Below are positions 1 to 12,364 of a DNA stretch of 64,000 nucleotides, piece after piece (position 1 is the first letter of the stretch; every line of letters begins with the position of its first letter). The position numbers and the translations under genes were made by a program. Origin of the DNA: Gordius sp. MW1 (taxonomy: Eukaryota; Nematomorpha; Gordioida; Gordea; Gordiidae); contig OZ038529.1 of assembly GCA_964036665.1 (NCBI GenBank), positions 13,648,060 to 13,712,059 of the forward strand. Reading direction: 5' to 3'. The notes under the pieces were generated by a model. It saw only the letters and a list, made by a program, of their open reading frames with translations, was not told the origin of the DNA and ran no database searches.

Positions 1-14
1 AAATGCACTATGCG

Positions 15-22
15 ATCATGAT
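15..22. other. Monomer palindrome ATCATGAT (representative)
   Basis: This eight-base perfect palindrome sits directly after TGCG at the landmark of nearly every monomer. In a group of copies it is altered to ATCATGAG (for example near 31279). It is a candidate dimeric-protein site only by its symmetry. Confidence 0.7.
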
Positions 23-120
23 TTTAAAGTAATAGTTTTCTGATTCTGATAAATTTTTACTTTTTATCATCGAAACCACGTCTGAAAACGACAACTTTCA
101 TCGGATGCATACGGTTGAAA

Positions 121-166
121 GAAAAATATGTGAAAAATTTTGAGGTAAAAATATTTATTCTTTTCG
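121..166. other. Spaced A/T tracts, probable intrinsically curved segment (representative)
   Basis: A-tracts begin near 122, 133 and 147, with a T-run near 161, roughly 11-14 bp apart, in an otherwise mixed sequence. In most monomers the last tract is an uninterrupted run of six or seven T. Regularly spaced A-tracts are known to bend DNA and are common in satellite monomers. The element is present in essentially every copy except the monomer at 2071, which has lost 17 bp here. Confidence 0.6.
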
Positions 167-295
167 ATTCTATGTGAAAGAGCATGAAAAATATAAAAGT
201 AAGCCAATTTGAGAATCCTATTATCCTCGATTGACTTCCGAAAAGAGGTTTTAAGCTGCGAGAACTATCATTTTGACAAAAGACAACGTTTTATT

Positions 296-322
296 GTTGC
301 GATTAGTTTGTTGTATCGCAAC
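296..322. other. Monomer inverted repeat 1: 8-bp perfect stem, 11-nt loop (representative)
   Basis: GTTGCGAT (296-303) and ATCGCAAC (315-322) are exact reverse complements separated by TAGTTTGTTGT. The element recurs once per monomer across the array and is intact in most copies. Exceptions include 18 copies with TTGTGCGAT and TATCCCAACG, and copies with CGCACCG, TTGCGGTT or TGTAACGC. The TGCGAT core occurs again in the landmark TATGCGATCATG just downstream, so the right arm has an alternative 6-bp partner. Function is unknown; a protein-binding or cruciform role is speculation. Confidence 0.85.
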
Positions 323-325
323 GTG

Positions 326-351
326 AGTGCTTAATTTTTCAAAAATGCACT
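326..351. other. Monomer inverted repeat 2: imperfect stem, class A only (representative)
   Basis: AGTGC (326-330) pairs with GCACT (347-351), and ATTTTT (334-339) with AAAAAT (341-346), leaving a three-base bulge and a very tight turn, so the inner A/T pairs would open in practice. Class A monomers keep it. Class B monomers replace GCACT with GGCTCT or AGCTCT and lose the outer stem. Confidence 0.6.
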
Positions 352-528
352 ATGCGATCATGATTTTAAAGTAATAGTTTTCTGATTCTGATAAATTTTT
401 ACTTTTTATCATCGAAACCACGTCTGAAAACGACAACTTTCATCGGATGCATACGGTTCAAAGAAAAATATGTGAAAAATTTCGAGGTAAAAGTATTTTT
501 CGATTCTATGTGAAAGAGCATGAAAAAA

Positions 529-538
529 TATATAAAAG
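529..538 (+). promoter_or_regulatory. TATA-like box TATATAAAAG in each monomer (representative)
   Basis: TATATAAAAG fits the RNA polymerase II TATA consensus and occurs once per monomer at a fixed place, about 180 bp after the landmark. Variants are TGTATAAAAG (for example near 1562, 7390, 21472 and 26286), TACATAAAAG in the first tetramer member, and the shortened AAATATAAAAG at about 190 and 4989. Conservation may simply reflect homogenisation. Transcription from it is not shown by the sequence. Confidence 0.4.
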
Positions 539-691
539 TAAGCCAATTTGAGAATCCTATTATCCTCGATTGACTTCCGAAAAGAGGTTTTAAGCTGCGA
601 GAACTATCATTTTGACAAAAGACAACGTTTTATTGTTGCGATTAGTTTGTTGTATCGCAACGTGGGTGCTTAATTTTTCAAAAATGCACTA

Positions 692-3600
692 TGCGATCAT
701 GATTTTAAAGTAATAGTTTTCTGATTCTGATAAATTTTTACTATTTATCATCGAAACCACGTCTGAAAACGACAACTTTCATCGGATGCATACGGTTGAA
801 AGAAAAATATGTGAAAAATTTTGAGGTAAAAATATTTATTCTTTTCGATTCTATGTGAAAGAGCATGAAAAAATATATAAAAGTAAGCCAATTGAGAATC
901 CTATTATCCTCGATTGACTTCCGAAAAGAGGTTTTAAGCTGCGAGAACTATCATTTTGATAAAAGACAACGTTTTATTGTTGCGATTAGTTTGTTGTATC
1001 GCAACGTGAGTGCTTAATTTTTCAAAAATGCACTATGCGATCATGATTTTGAAGTAATAGTTTTCTGATTCTGATAAATTTTTACTTTTTATCATCGAAA
1101 CAACTTCTGAAAACGACAACTTTCATCGGATGCATACGGTTCAAAGAAAAATATTTGAAAAATTTTGAGGTAAAAATATTTATTTTTTTCGATTCTATGT
1201 GAAAGAGCATGAAAAAATATATAAAAGTAAGCCAATTTGAGAATCCTATTATCCTCGATTGACTTCCGAAAAGAGGTTTTAAGCTGCGAGAACTATCATT
1301 TTGACAAAAGACAACGTTTTATTGTTGCGATTAGTTTGTTGTATCGCAACGTGAGTGCTTAATTTTTGAAAATGGCTCTATGCGATCATGATTTCAAAGT
1401 AATAGTTTTCAGATTCTGATAAATTTTTACTTGGGATCATAGAAATTACGTCTGAATACGACATCTTTCATCGGATGAATACGGTTCAAAGAAAAATATG
1501 TGAAAAATTTTGAGGTAAAAATATTTATTTTTTTCGATTCTATGTGAAAGAGCATGAAAAAATGTATAAAAGTAAGCCAATTTGAGAATCCTATTATCCT
1601 AGATTGACTTCAGAAAAGAGGTTTTAAGCTGCGAGAACAATCATTTTGACAAAAGACAACGTTTTATTGTTGCGATTAGTTTGTTGTATCGCAACGTGAG
1701 TGCTTAATTTTCCAAAAATGCACTATGCGATCATGATTTTAAAGTAATAGTTTTCTGATTCTGATAAATTTTTACTTTTTATCATCGAAACGACGTCTTA
1801 AAACGACAACTTTCATCGGATGCATACGGTTGAAAGAAAAATATGTGAAAAATTTTGAGGTAAAAATATTTATTCTTTTCGATTCTATGTGAAAGAGCAT
1901 GAAAAAATATATAAAAGTAAGCCAATTTAAGAATCCTATTATCCTCGATTGACTTCCGAAAAGAGGTTTTAAGCTGCGAGAACTATCATTTTGACAAAAG
2001 ACAACGTTTTATTGTTGCGATTAGTTTGTTGTATCGCAACGTGAGTGCTTAATTTTTGAAAATGGCTCTATGCGATCATGATTTCAAAGTAATAGTTTTC
2101 AAATTCTGATAAATTTTTACTTGGGATCATAGAAATTACGTCTGAATACGACATCTTTCATCGGATGAATACGGTTCAAAGAAAAATATGTGAAAAATTT
2201 TGAGTTTCGATTCTATGTGAAAGAGCATGAAAAAATATATAAAAGTAAGCCAATTTGAGAATCCTATTATCCTCGATTGACTTCCGAAAAGAGGTTTTAA
2301 GCTGCGAGAACAATCATTTTGACAAAAGACAACGTTTTATTGTTGCGATTAGTTTGTTGTATCGCAACGTGAGTGCTTAATTTTCCAAAAATGCACTATG
2401 CGATCATGATTTTAAAGTAATAGTTTTCTGATTCTGATAAATTTTTACTTTTTATCATCGAAACGACGTCTGAAAACGACAACTTTCATCGGATGCATAC
2501 GGTTGAAAGAAAAATATGTGAAAAATTTTGAGGTAAAAATATTTATTCTTTTCGATTCTATGTGAAAGAGCATGAAAAAATATATAAAAGTAAGCCAATT
2601 TGAGAATCCTATTATCCTCGATTGACTTCCGAAAAGAGGTTTTAAGCTGCGAGAACTATCATTTTGACAAAAGACAACGTTTTATTGTTGCGATTAGTTT
2701 GTTGTATCGCAACGTGAGTGCTTAATTTTTGAAAATGGCTCTATGCGATCATGATTTTAAAGTAATAGTTTTCTGATTCTGATAAATTTTTACTTTTTAT
2801 CATCGAAACGACGTCTGAAAACGACAACTTTCATCGGATGCATACGGTTGAAAGAAAAATATGTGAAAAATTTTGAGGTAAAAATATTTATTCTTTTCGA
2901 TTCTATGTGAAAGTGCATGAAAAAATATATAAAAGTAAGCCAATTTGAGAATCCTATTATCCTCGATTGACTTCCGAAAAGAGGTTTTAAGCTGCGAGAA
3001 CTATCATTTTGACAAAAGACAACGTTTTATTGTTGCGATTAGTTTGTTGTATCGCAACGTGAGTGCTTAATTTTTGAAAATGGCTCTATGCGATCATGAT
3101 TTCAAAGTAATAGTTTTCAAATTCTGATAAATTTTTACTTGGGATCATAGAAATTACGTCTGAATACGACATCTTTCATCAGATGAATACGGTTCAAAGA
3201 AAAATATGTGAAAATTTTTGAGGTAAAAATATTTATTTTTTTCGATTCTATGTGAAAGAGCATGAAAAAATATATAAAAGTAAGCCAATTTGAGAATCCT
3301 ATTATCCTCGATTGACTTCCGAAAAGAGGTTTTAAGCTTCGAGAACTATCATTTTGACAAAAGACAACGTTTTATTGTTGCGATTAGTTTGTTGTATCGC
3401 AACGTGAGTGCTTAATTTTCCAAAAATGCACTATGCGATCATGATTTTAAAGTAATAGTTTTCTGATTCTGATAAATTTTTACTTTTTATCATCGAAACC
3501 ACATCTGAAAACGACAACTTTCATCGGATGCATACGGTTCAAAGAAAAATATGAGAAAAATTTCGAGGTAAAATATTTATTTTTTTCGATTCTATGTGAA

Positions 3601-3777
3601 AGAGCATGAAAAAATATATAAAAGTAAGCCAATATGAGAATCCTATTATCCTCGATTGACTTCCGAAAAGAGGTTTTAAGCTGCGAGAACTATCATTTTG
3701 ACAAAAGACAACGTTTTATTGTTGCGATTAGTTTGTTGTAACGCAACGTGAGTGCTTAATTTTTCAAAAATGCACTA
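692..3777. repeat. Nine-monomer higher-order block, copy 1
   Basis: The nine monomers start at 692, 1036, 1381, 1726, 2071, 2399, 2744, 3089 and 3434. They match in order the nine starting at 9953, 10297, 10642, 10986, 11330, 11675, 12020, 12365 and 12710. Shared rare marks include CTATTTATCATCG in the first, ACAACTTCTG in the second, TAGATTGACTTCAG in the third, CCAATTTAAGAATCC in the fourth and CACATCTG in the ninth. The order alternates class A and class B, and monomer 2744 is a B-to-A hybrid. Monomer 2071 is the shortest in the window (328 bp). A seven-part relative lacking two inner monomers lies at 6520-8586. Confidence 0.8.
2071..2398. repeat. Shortest monomer (328 bp) with a 17-bp loss
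   Basis: This class B monomer reads AAAATTTTGAG and then TTTCGATTC at about 2204, where other copies carry a GTAAAAATATTTATTTT tract in between. The lost piece lies in the A/T-tract region, whose T-runs could support slippage. Its counterpart in the second nine-monomer block (11330) is full length, so the loss came after that block duplicated, or this copy alone lost it. Confidence 0.85.
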
Positions 3778-5496
3778 TGCGATCATGATTTTAAAGTAAT
3801 AGTTTTCTGATTCTGATAAATTTTTACTTTTTATCATCGAAACCACGTCTGAAAACGACAACTTTCATCGGATGCATACGGTTCAAAGAAAAATATGTGA
3901 AAAATTTCGAGGTAAAAGTATTTATTTTTTTCGATTCTATGTTAAAGAGCATAAAAATATATATAAAAGTAAGCCAATTTGAGAATCCTATTATCCTCGA
4001 TTGACTTCCGAAAAGAGGTTTTAAGCTGCGAGAACTATCATTTTGACAAAAGACAACGTTTTATTGTTGCGATTAGTTTGTTGTATCGCAACGTGAGTGC
4101 TTAATTTTTGAAAATGGCTCTATGCGATCATGATTTCAAAGTAATAGTTTTCAGATTCTGATAAATTTTTACTTAGGATCATAGAAATTACGTCTGAATA
4201 CGACATCTTTCATCGGATGAATACGGTTCAAAGAAAAATATGTGAAAAATTTTGAGGTAAAAATATTTATTTTTTTCAATTCTATGTGAAAGAGCATGAA
4301 AAAATATATGAAAGTAAGCCAATTTGAGAATCCTATTATCCTCGATTTACTTCCGAAAAGAGGTTTTAAGCTGCCAGAACTATTCATTTTGACAAAAGAC
4401 AACGTTTTATTGTTGCGATTAGTTTGTTGTATCGCAACGTGAGTGCTTAATTCATTAAAATAGCTCTATGCGATCATGATTTCAAAGTAATAGTTTTCAG
4501 ATTCTTATTTTTACTTGGGATCATAGAAACCACGTCTTAAAACGACATCTTTCATTGGATGAATACGGTTCAAAGAAAAATATGTGCAAAATTTTGAGGT
4601 AAAAATAATTATTTTTTTCGATTCTATGTGAAAGAGCATGAAAAAATATATAAAAGTAAGCCAATTTGAGACTCCTATTATCCTCGATTGACTTCCGAAA
4701 AGAGGTTTTAAGCTGCGAGAACTATCATTTTGACAAAAGACAACGTTTTATTGTTGCGATTAGTTTGTTGTATCGCAACGTGAGTGCTTAATTTTTCAAA
4801 AATGCACTATGCGATCATGATTTTAAAGTAATAGTTTTCTGATTCTGATAAATTTTTACTTTTTATCATCGAAACCACGTCTGAAAACGACAACTTTCAT
4901 CGGATGCATACGGTTGAAAGAAAAATATGTGAAAAATTTTGAGGTAAAAATATTTATTCTTTTCGATTCTATGTGAAAGAGCATGAAAAATATAAAAGTA
5001 AGCCAATTTGAGAATCCTATTATCCTCGATTGACTTCCGAAAAGAGGTTTTAAGCTGCGAGAACTATCATTTTGACAAAAGACAACGTTTTATTGTTGCG
5101 ATTAGTTTGTTGTATCGCAACGTGAGTGCTTAATTTTTCAAAAATGCACTATGCGATCATGATTTTAAAGTAATAGTTTTCTGATTCTGATAAATTTTTA
5201 CTTTTTATCATCGAAACCACGTCTGAAAACGACAACTTTCATCGGATGCATACGGTTCAAAGAAAAATATGTGAAAAATTTCGAGGTAAAAGTATTTATT
5301 TTTTTCGATTCTATGTGAAAGAGCATGAAAAAATATATAAAAGTAAGCCAATTTGAGAATCCTATTATCCTCGATTGACTTCCGAAAAGAGGTTTTAAGC
5401 TGCGAGAACTATCATTTTGACAAAAGACAACGTTTTATTGTTGCGATTAGTTTGTTGTATCGCAACGTGAGTGCTTAATTTTTAAAATTGGCTCTA
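3778..5496. repeat. Mixed A and B monomers between higher-order blocks
   Basis: Five monomers start at 3778, 4123, 4469, 4810 and 5152. The class B monomer at 4123 carries the TTTACTTCC and CTGCCAGAACTATTC marks that become common from 12.7 kb onward. The one at 4469 is the first B'-like copy, with a shortened GATTCTTATTTTT tract. The last two duplicate the pair at the left edge of the window. No gene or unrelated insert is present. Confidence 0.75.
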
Positions 5497-8400
5497 TGCG
5501 ATCATGATTTCTAAGTAATAGTTTTCAGATTCTGATAAATTTTTACTTAGGATCATAGAAATTACGTCTGAATACGACATCTTTCATCGGATGAATACGG
5601 TTCAAAGAAAAATATGTGAAAAATTTTGAGGTAAAAATATTTATTTTTTTCGATTCTATGTGAAAGAGCATGAAAAAATATATAAAAGTAAGCCAATTTG
5701 AGAATCCTATTCCTCGATTGACTTCCGAAAAGAGGTTTTAAGCTGCCATAACTATTCATTTTGACAAAAGACAACGTTTTATTGTTGCGATTAGTTTGTT
5801 GTATCGCAACGTGAGTGCTGAATTTTTCAAAAATGCACTATGCGATCATGATTTTAAAGTAATAGTTTTCTAATTCTGATAAATTTTTACTCATCGAAAC
5901 CACGTCTGAAAACGACAACTTTCATCGGATGCATACGGTTGAAAGAAAAATATGTGAAAAATTTTGAGGTAAAAATATTTATTCTTTTCGATTCTATGTG
6001 AAAGAGCATGAAAAAATATATAAAAGTAAGCCAATTTGAGAATCCTATTATCCTCGATTGACTTCCGAAAAGAGGTTTTAAGCTGCGAGAACTATCATTT
6101 TGACAAAAGACAACGTTTTATTGTTGCGATTAGTTTGTTGTATCGCAACGTGAGTGCTTAATTTATGAAAATAGCTCTATGCGATCATGATTTCAAAGTA
6201 ATAGTTTTCAGATTCTAATTTTTACTTGGGATCATAGAAACCACGTCTGAAAACGACATATTCATTGGATGAATACGGTTCAAAGAAAAGTATGTGAAAA
6301 ATTTTGAGGTAAAAATATTTATTTTTTTCGATTCTATGTGAAAGAGCATGAAAAAATATATAAAAGTAAGCCAATTTGAGAATCCTATTATCCTCGATTG
6401 ACTTCCGAAAAGAGGTTTTAAGCTGCGAGAACTATCATTTTGACAAAAGACAACGTTTTATTGTTGCGATTAGTTTGTTGTATCGCAACGTGGGTGCTTA
6501 ATTTTTCAAAAATGCACTATGCGATCATGATTTTAAAGTAATAGTTTTCTGATTCTGATAAATTTTTACTATTTATCATCGAAACCACGTCTGAAAACGA
6601 CAACTTTCATCGGATGCATACGGTTGAAAGAAAAATATGTGAAAAATTTTGAGGTAAAAATATTTATTCTTTTCGATTCTATGTGAAAGAGCATGAAAAA
6701 ATATATAAAAGTAAGCCAATTGAGAATCCTATTATCCTCGATTGACTTCCGAAAAGAGGTTTTAAGCTGCGAGAACTATCATTTTGATAAAAGACAACGT
6801 TTTATTGTTGCGATTAGTTTGTTGTATCGCAACGTGAGTGCTTAATTTTTCAAAAATGCACTATGCGATCATGATTTTGAAGTAATAGTTTTCTGATTCT
6901 GATAAATTTTTACTTTTTATCATCGAAACAACTTCTGAAAACGACAACTTTCATCGGATGCATACGGTTCAAAGAAAAATATGTGAAAAATTTTGAGGTA
7001 AAAATATTTATTTTTTTCGATTCTATGTGAAAGAGCATGAAAAAATATATAAAAGTAAGCCAATTTGAGAATTTTATTATCCTCGATTGACTTCCGAAAA
7101 GAGGTTTTAAGCTGCGAGAACTATCATTTTGACAAAAGACAACGTTTTATTGTTGCGATTAGTTTGTTGTATCGCAACGTGAGTGCTTAATTTTTGAAAA
7201 TGGCTCTATGCGATCATGATTTCAAAGTAATAGTTTTCAGATTCTGATAAATTTTTACTTGGGATCATAGAAATTACGTCTGAATACGACATCTTTCATC
7301 GGATGAATACGGTTCAAAGAAAAATATGTGAAAAATTTTGAGGTAAAAATATTTATTTTTTTCGATTCTATGTGAAAGAGCATGAAAAAATGTATAAAAG
7401 TAAGCCAATTTGAGAATCCTATTATCCTAGATTGACTTCAGAAAAGAGGTTTTAAGCTGCGAGAACAATCATTTTGACAAAAGACAACGTTTTATTGTTG
7501 CGATTAGTTTGTTGTATCGCAACGTGAGTGCTTAATTTTCCAAAAATGCACTATGCGATCATGATTTTAAAGTAATAGTTTTCTGATTCTGATAAATTTT
7601 TACTTTTTATCATCGAAACGACGTCTGAAAACGACAACTTTCATCGGATGCATACGGTTGAAAGAAAAATATGTGAAAAATTTTGAGGTAAAAATATTTA
7701 TTCTTTTCGATTCTATGTGAAAGAGCATGAAAAAATATATAAAAGTAAGCCAATTTGAGAATCCTATTATCCTCGATTGACTTCCGAAAAGAGGTTTTAA
7801 GCTGCGAGAACTATCATTTTGACAAAAGACAACGTTTTATTGTTGCGATTAGTTTGTTGTATCGCAACGTGAGTGCTTAATTTTTGAAAATGGCTCTATG
7901 CGATCATGATTTTAAAGTAATAGTTTTCTGATTCTGATAAATTTTTACTTTTTATCATCGAAACGACGTCTGAAAACGACAACTTTCATCGGATGCATAC
8001 GGTTGAAAGAAAAATATGTGAAAAATTTTGAGGTAAAAATATTTATTCTTTTCGATTCTATGTGAAAGAGCATGAAAAAATATATAAAAGTAAGCCAATT
8101 TGAGAATCCTATTATCCTCGATTGACTTCCGAAAAGAGGTTTTAAGCTGCGAGAACTATCATTTTGACAAAAGACAACGTTTTATTGTTGCGATTAGTTT
8201 GTTGTATCGCAACGTGAGTGCTTAATTTTTGAAAATGGCTCTATGCGATCATGATTTCAAAGTAATAGTTTTCAAATTCTGATAAATTTTTACTTGGGAT
8301 CATAGAAATTACGTCTGAATACGACATCTTTCATCAGATGAATACGGTTCAAAGAAAAATATGTGAAAATTTTTGAGGTAAAAATATTTATTTTTTTCGA

Positions 8401-8929
8401 TTCTATGTGAAAGAGCATGAAAAAATATATAAAAGTAAGCCAATTTGAGAATCCTATTCCTCGATTGACTTCCGAAAAGAGGTTTTAAGCTGCGAGAACT
8501 ATCATTTTGACAAAAGACAACGTTTTATTGTTGCGATTAGTTTGTTGTATCGCAACGTGAGTGCTTAATTTTTAAAATTGGCTCTATGCGATCATGATTT
8601 CAAAGTAATAGTTTTCAGATTCTGATAAATTTTTACTTAGGATCATAGAAATTACGTCTGAATACGACATCTTTCATCGGATGAATACGGTTCAAAGAAA
8701 AATATGTGAAAAATTTTGAGGTAAAAATATTTATTTTTTTCGATTCTATGTGAAAGAGCATGAAAAAATATATAAAAGTAAGCCAATTTGAGAATCCTAT
8801 TCCTCGATTGACTTCCGAAAAGAGGTTTTAAGCTGCGAGAACTATCATTTTGACAAAAGACAACGTTTTATTGTTGCGATTAGTTTGTTGTATCGCAACG
8901 TGAGTGCTTAATTTTTAAAATTGGCTCTA
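5497..8929. repeat. Ten-monomer block, first of two tandem copies (3433-bp step)
   Basis: Monomers starting at 5497, 5841, 6180, 6520, 6864, 7209 and 7554 match those at 8930, 9274, 9613, 9953, 10297, 10642 and 10986 at a constant offset of 3432-3433 bp. Marks include TTTAAAATTGG with CCTATTCCTCG in the first, TACTCATCG in the second, the B' deletion with ACATATTCATTGG in the third, and GTGGGTGC in the fourth. The block also holds a three-monomer run (8244, 8587 and 8930) that shares the 2-bp-shorter CCTATTCCTCG, which points to a very local single-monomer duplication at its right end. Confidence 0.8.
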
Positions 8930-11900
8930 TGCGATCATGATTTCAAAGTAATAGTTTTCAGATTCTGATAAATTTTTACTTAGGATCATAGAAATTACGT
9001 CTGAATACGACATCTTTCATCGGATGAATACGGTTCAAAGAAAAATATGTGAAAAATTTTGAGGTAAAAATATTTATTTTTTTCGATTCTATGTGAAAGA
9101 GCATGAAAAAATATATAAAAGTAAGCCAATTTGAGAATCCTATTCCTCGATTGACTTCCGAAAAGAGGTTTTAAGCTGCCAGAACTATTCATTTTGACAA
9201 AAGGCAACGTTTTATTGTTGCGATTAGTTTGTTGTATCGCAACGTGAGTGCTGAATTTTTCAAAAATGCACTATGCGATCATGATTTTAAAGTAATAGTT
9301 TTCTAATTCTGATAAATTTTTACTCATCGAAACCACGTCTGAAAACGACAACTTTCATCGGATGCATACGGTTGAAAGAAAAATATGTGAAAAATTTTGA
9401 GGTAAAAATATTTATTCTTTTCGATTCTATGTGAAAGAGCATGAAAAAATATATAAAAGTAAGCCAATTTGAGAATCCTATTATCCTCGATTGACTTCCG
9501 AAAAGAGGTTTTAAGCTGCGAGAACTATCATTTTGACAAAAGACAACGTTTTATTGTTGCGATTAGTTTGTTGTATCGCAACGTGAGTGCTTAATTTATG
9601 AAAATAGCTCTATGCGATCATGATTTCAAAGTAATAGTTTTCAGATTCTAATTTTTACTTGGGATCATAGAAACCACGTCTGAAAACGACATATTCATTG
9701 GATGAATACGGTTCAAAGAAAAGTATGTGAAAAATTTTGAGGTAAAAATATTTATTTTTTTCGATTCTATGTGAAAGAGCATGAAAATATATATAAAAGT
9801 AAGCCAATTTGAGAATCCTATTATCCTCGATTGACTTCCGAAAAGAGGTTTTAAGCTGCGAGAACTATCATTTTGACAAAAGACAACGTTTTATTGTTGC
9901 GATTAGTTTGTTGTATCGCAACGTGGGTGCTTAATTTTTCCAAAATGCACTATGCGATCATGATTTTAAAGTAATAGTTTTCTGATTCTGATAAATTTTT
10001 ACTATTTATCATCGAAACCACGTCTGAAAACGACAACTTTCATCGGATGCATACGGTTGAAAGAAAAATATGTGAAAAATTTTGAGGTAAAAATATTTAT
10101 TCTTTTCGATTCTATGTGAAAGAGCATGAAAAAATATATAAAAGTAAGCCAATTGAGAATCCTATTATCCTCGATTGACTTCCGAAAAGAGGTTTTAAGC
10201 TGCGAGAACTATCATTTTGATAAAAGACAACGTTTTATTGTTGCGATTAGTTTGTTGTATCGCAACGTGAGTGCTTAATTTTTCAAAAATGCACTATGCG
10301 ATCATGATTTTGAAGTAATAGTTTTCTGATTCTGATAAATTTTTACTTTTTATCATCGAAACAACTTCTGAAAACGACAACTTTCATCGGATGCATACGG
10401 TTCAAAGAAAAATATGTGAAAAATTTTGAGGTAAAAATATTTATTTTTTTCGATTCTATGTGAAAGAGCATGAAAAAATATATAAAAGTAAGCCAATTTG
10501 AGAATCCTATTATCCTCGATTGACTTCCGAAAAGAGGTTTTAAGCTGCGAGAACTATCATTTTGACAAAAGACAACGTTTTATTGTTGCGATTAGTTTGT
10601 TGTATCGCAACGTGAGTGCTTAATTTTTGAAAATGGCTCTATGCGATCATGATTTCAAAGTAATAGTTTTCAGATTCTGATAAATTTTTACTGGGATCAT
10701 AGAAATTACGTCTGAATACGACATCTTTCATCGGATGAATACGGTTCAAAGAAAAATATGTGAAAAATTTTGAGGTAAAAATATTTATTTTTTTCGATTC
10801 TATGTGAAAGAGCATGAAAAAATGTATAAAAGTAAGCCAATTTGAGAATCCTATTATCTTAGATTGACTTCAGAAAAGAGGTTTTAAGCTGCGAGAACAA
10901 TCATTTTGACAAAAGACAACGTTTTATTGTTGCGATTAGTTTGTTGTATCGCAACGTGAGTGCTTAATTTTCCAAAAATGCACTATGCGATCATGATTTT
11001 AAAGTAATAGTTTTCTGATTCTGATAAATTTTTACTTTTTATCATCGAAACGACGTCTGAAAACAACAACTTTCATCGGATGCATACGGTTGAAAGAAAA
11101 ATATGTGAAAAATTTTGAGGTAAAAATATTTATTCTTTTCGATTCTATGTGAAAGAGCATGAAAAAATATATAAAAGTAAGCCAATTTAAGAATCCTATT
11201 ATCCTCGATTGACTTCCGAAAAGAGGTTTTAAGCTGCGAGAACTATCATTTTGACAAAAGACAAGTTTTATTGTTGCGATTAGTTTGTTGTATCGCAACG
11301 TGAGTGCTTAATTTTTGAAAATGGCTCTATGCGATCATGATTTCAAAGTAATAGTTTTCAAATTCTGATAAATTTTTACTTGGGATCATAGAAATTACGT
11401 CTGAATACGACATCTTTCATCGGATGAATACGGTTCAAAGAAAAATATGTGAAAAATTTTGAGGTAAAAATATTTATTTTTTTCGATTCTATGTGAAAGA
11501 GCATGAAAAAATATATAAAAGTAAGCCAATTTGAGAATCCTATTATCCTCGATTGACTTCCGAAAAGAGGTTTTAAGCTGCGAGAACAATCATTTTGACA
11601 AAAGACAACGTTTTATTGTTGCGATTAGTTTGTTGTATCGCAACGTGAGTGCTTAATTTTCCAAAAATGCACTATGCGATCATGATTTTAAAGTAATAGT
11701 TTTCTGATTCTGATAAATTTTTACTTTTTATCATCGAAACGACGTCTGAAAACGACAACTTTCATCGGATGCATACGGTTGAAAGAAAAATATGTGAAAA
11801 ATTTTGAGGTAAAAATATTTATTCTTTTCGATTCTATGTGAAAGAGCATGAAAAAATATATAAAAGTAAGCCAATTTGAGAATCCTATTATCCTCGATTG

Positions 11901-12364
11901 ACTTCCGAAAAGAGGTTTTAAGCTGCGAGAACTATCATTTTGACAAAAGACAACGTTTTATTGTTGCGATTAGTTTGTTGTATCGCAACGTGAGTGCTTA
12001 ATTTTTGAAAATGGCTCTATGCGATCATGATTTTAAAGTAATAGTTTTCTGATTCTGATAAATTTTTACTTTTTATCATCGAAACGACGTCTGAAAACGA
12101 CAACTTTCATCGGATGCATACGGTTGAAAGAAAAATATGTGAAAAATTTTGAGGTAAAAATATTTATTCTTTTCGATTCTATGTGAAAGAGCATGAAAAA
12201 ATATATAAAAGTAAGCCAATTTGAGAATCCTATTATCCTCGATTGACTTCCGAAAAGAGGTTTTAAGCTGCGAGAACTATCATTTTGACAAAAGACAACG
12301 TTTTATTGTTGCGATTAGTTTGTTGTATCGCAACGTGAGTGCTTAATTTTTGAAAATGGCTCTA
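8930..12364. repeat. Ten-monomer block, second tandem copy
   Basis: This is the right-hand copy of the 3433-bp step. Its first seven monomers follow the left copy. From about 10986 the order instead follows the nine-monomer block at 692-3777, keeping the two class B/A monomers (11330 and 11675) that the left copy lacks. The two copies thus record a duplication plus a later or earlier two-monomer gain or loss. Confidence 0.75.

Larger units (their letters stand above)
1..691. repeat. Left-end monomer pair, copy of 4800-5450
   Basis: The window opens inside a monomer, so the array continues to the left. The monomer starting at 11 carries a shortened A/T run before its TATA-like box (GCATGAAAAATATAAAAG). 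The same rare form occurs in the monomer starting at 4810. The next monomer (353) shares the GTAAAAGTATTT variant with the one at 5152. The pair is therefore a displaced duplicate 4799 bp apart. Monomer 353 additionally lacks about 6 bp in its T-run, giving a 339-bp interval. Confidence 0.7.

Noticed and set aside
538-545. Splice donor-like AAGTAAGCC after the TATA-like box
   Set aside because: It is a short match present in every copy through homogenisation, with no acceptor or exon evidence. Mentioned only as context for the TATA finding.
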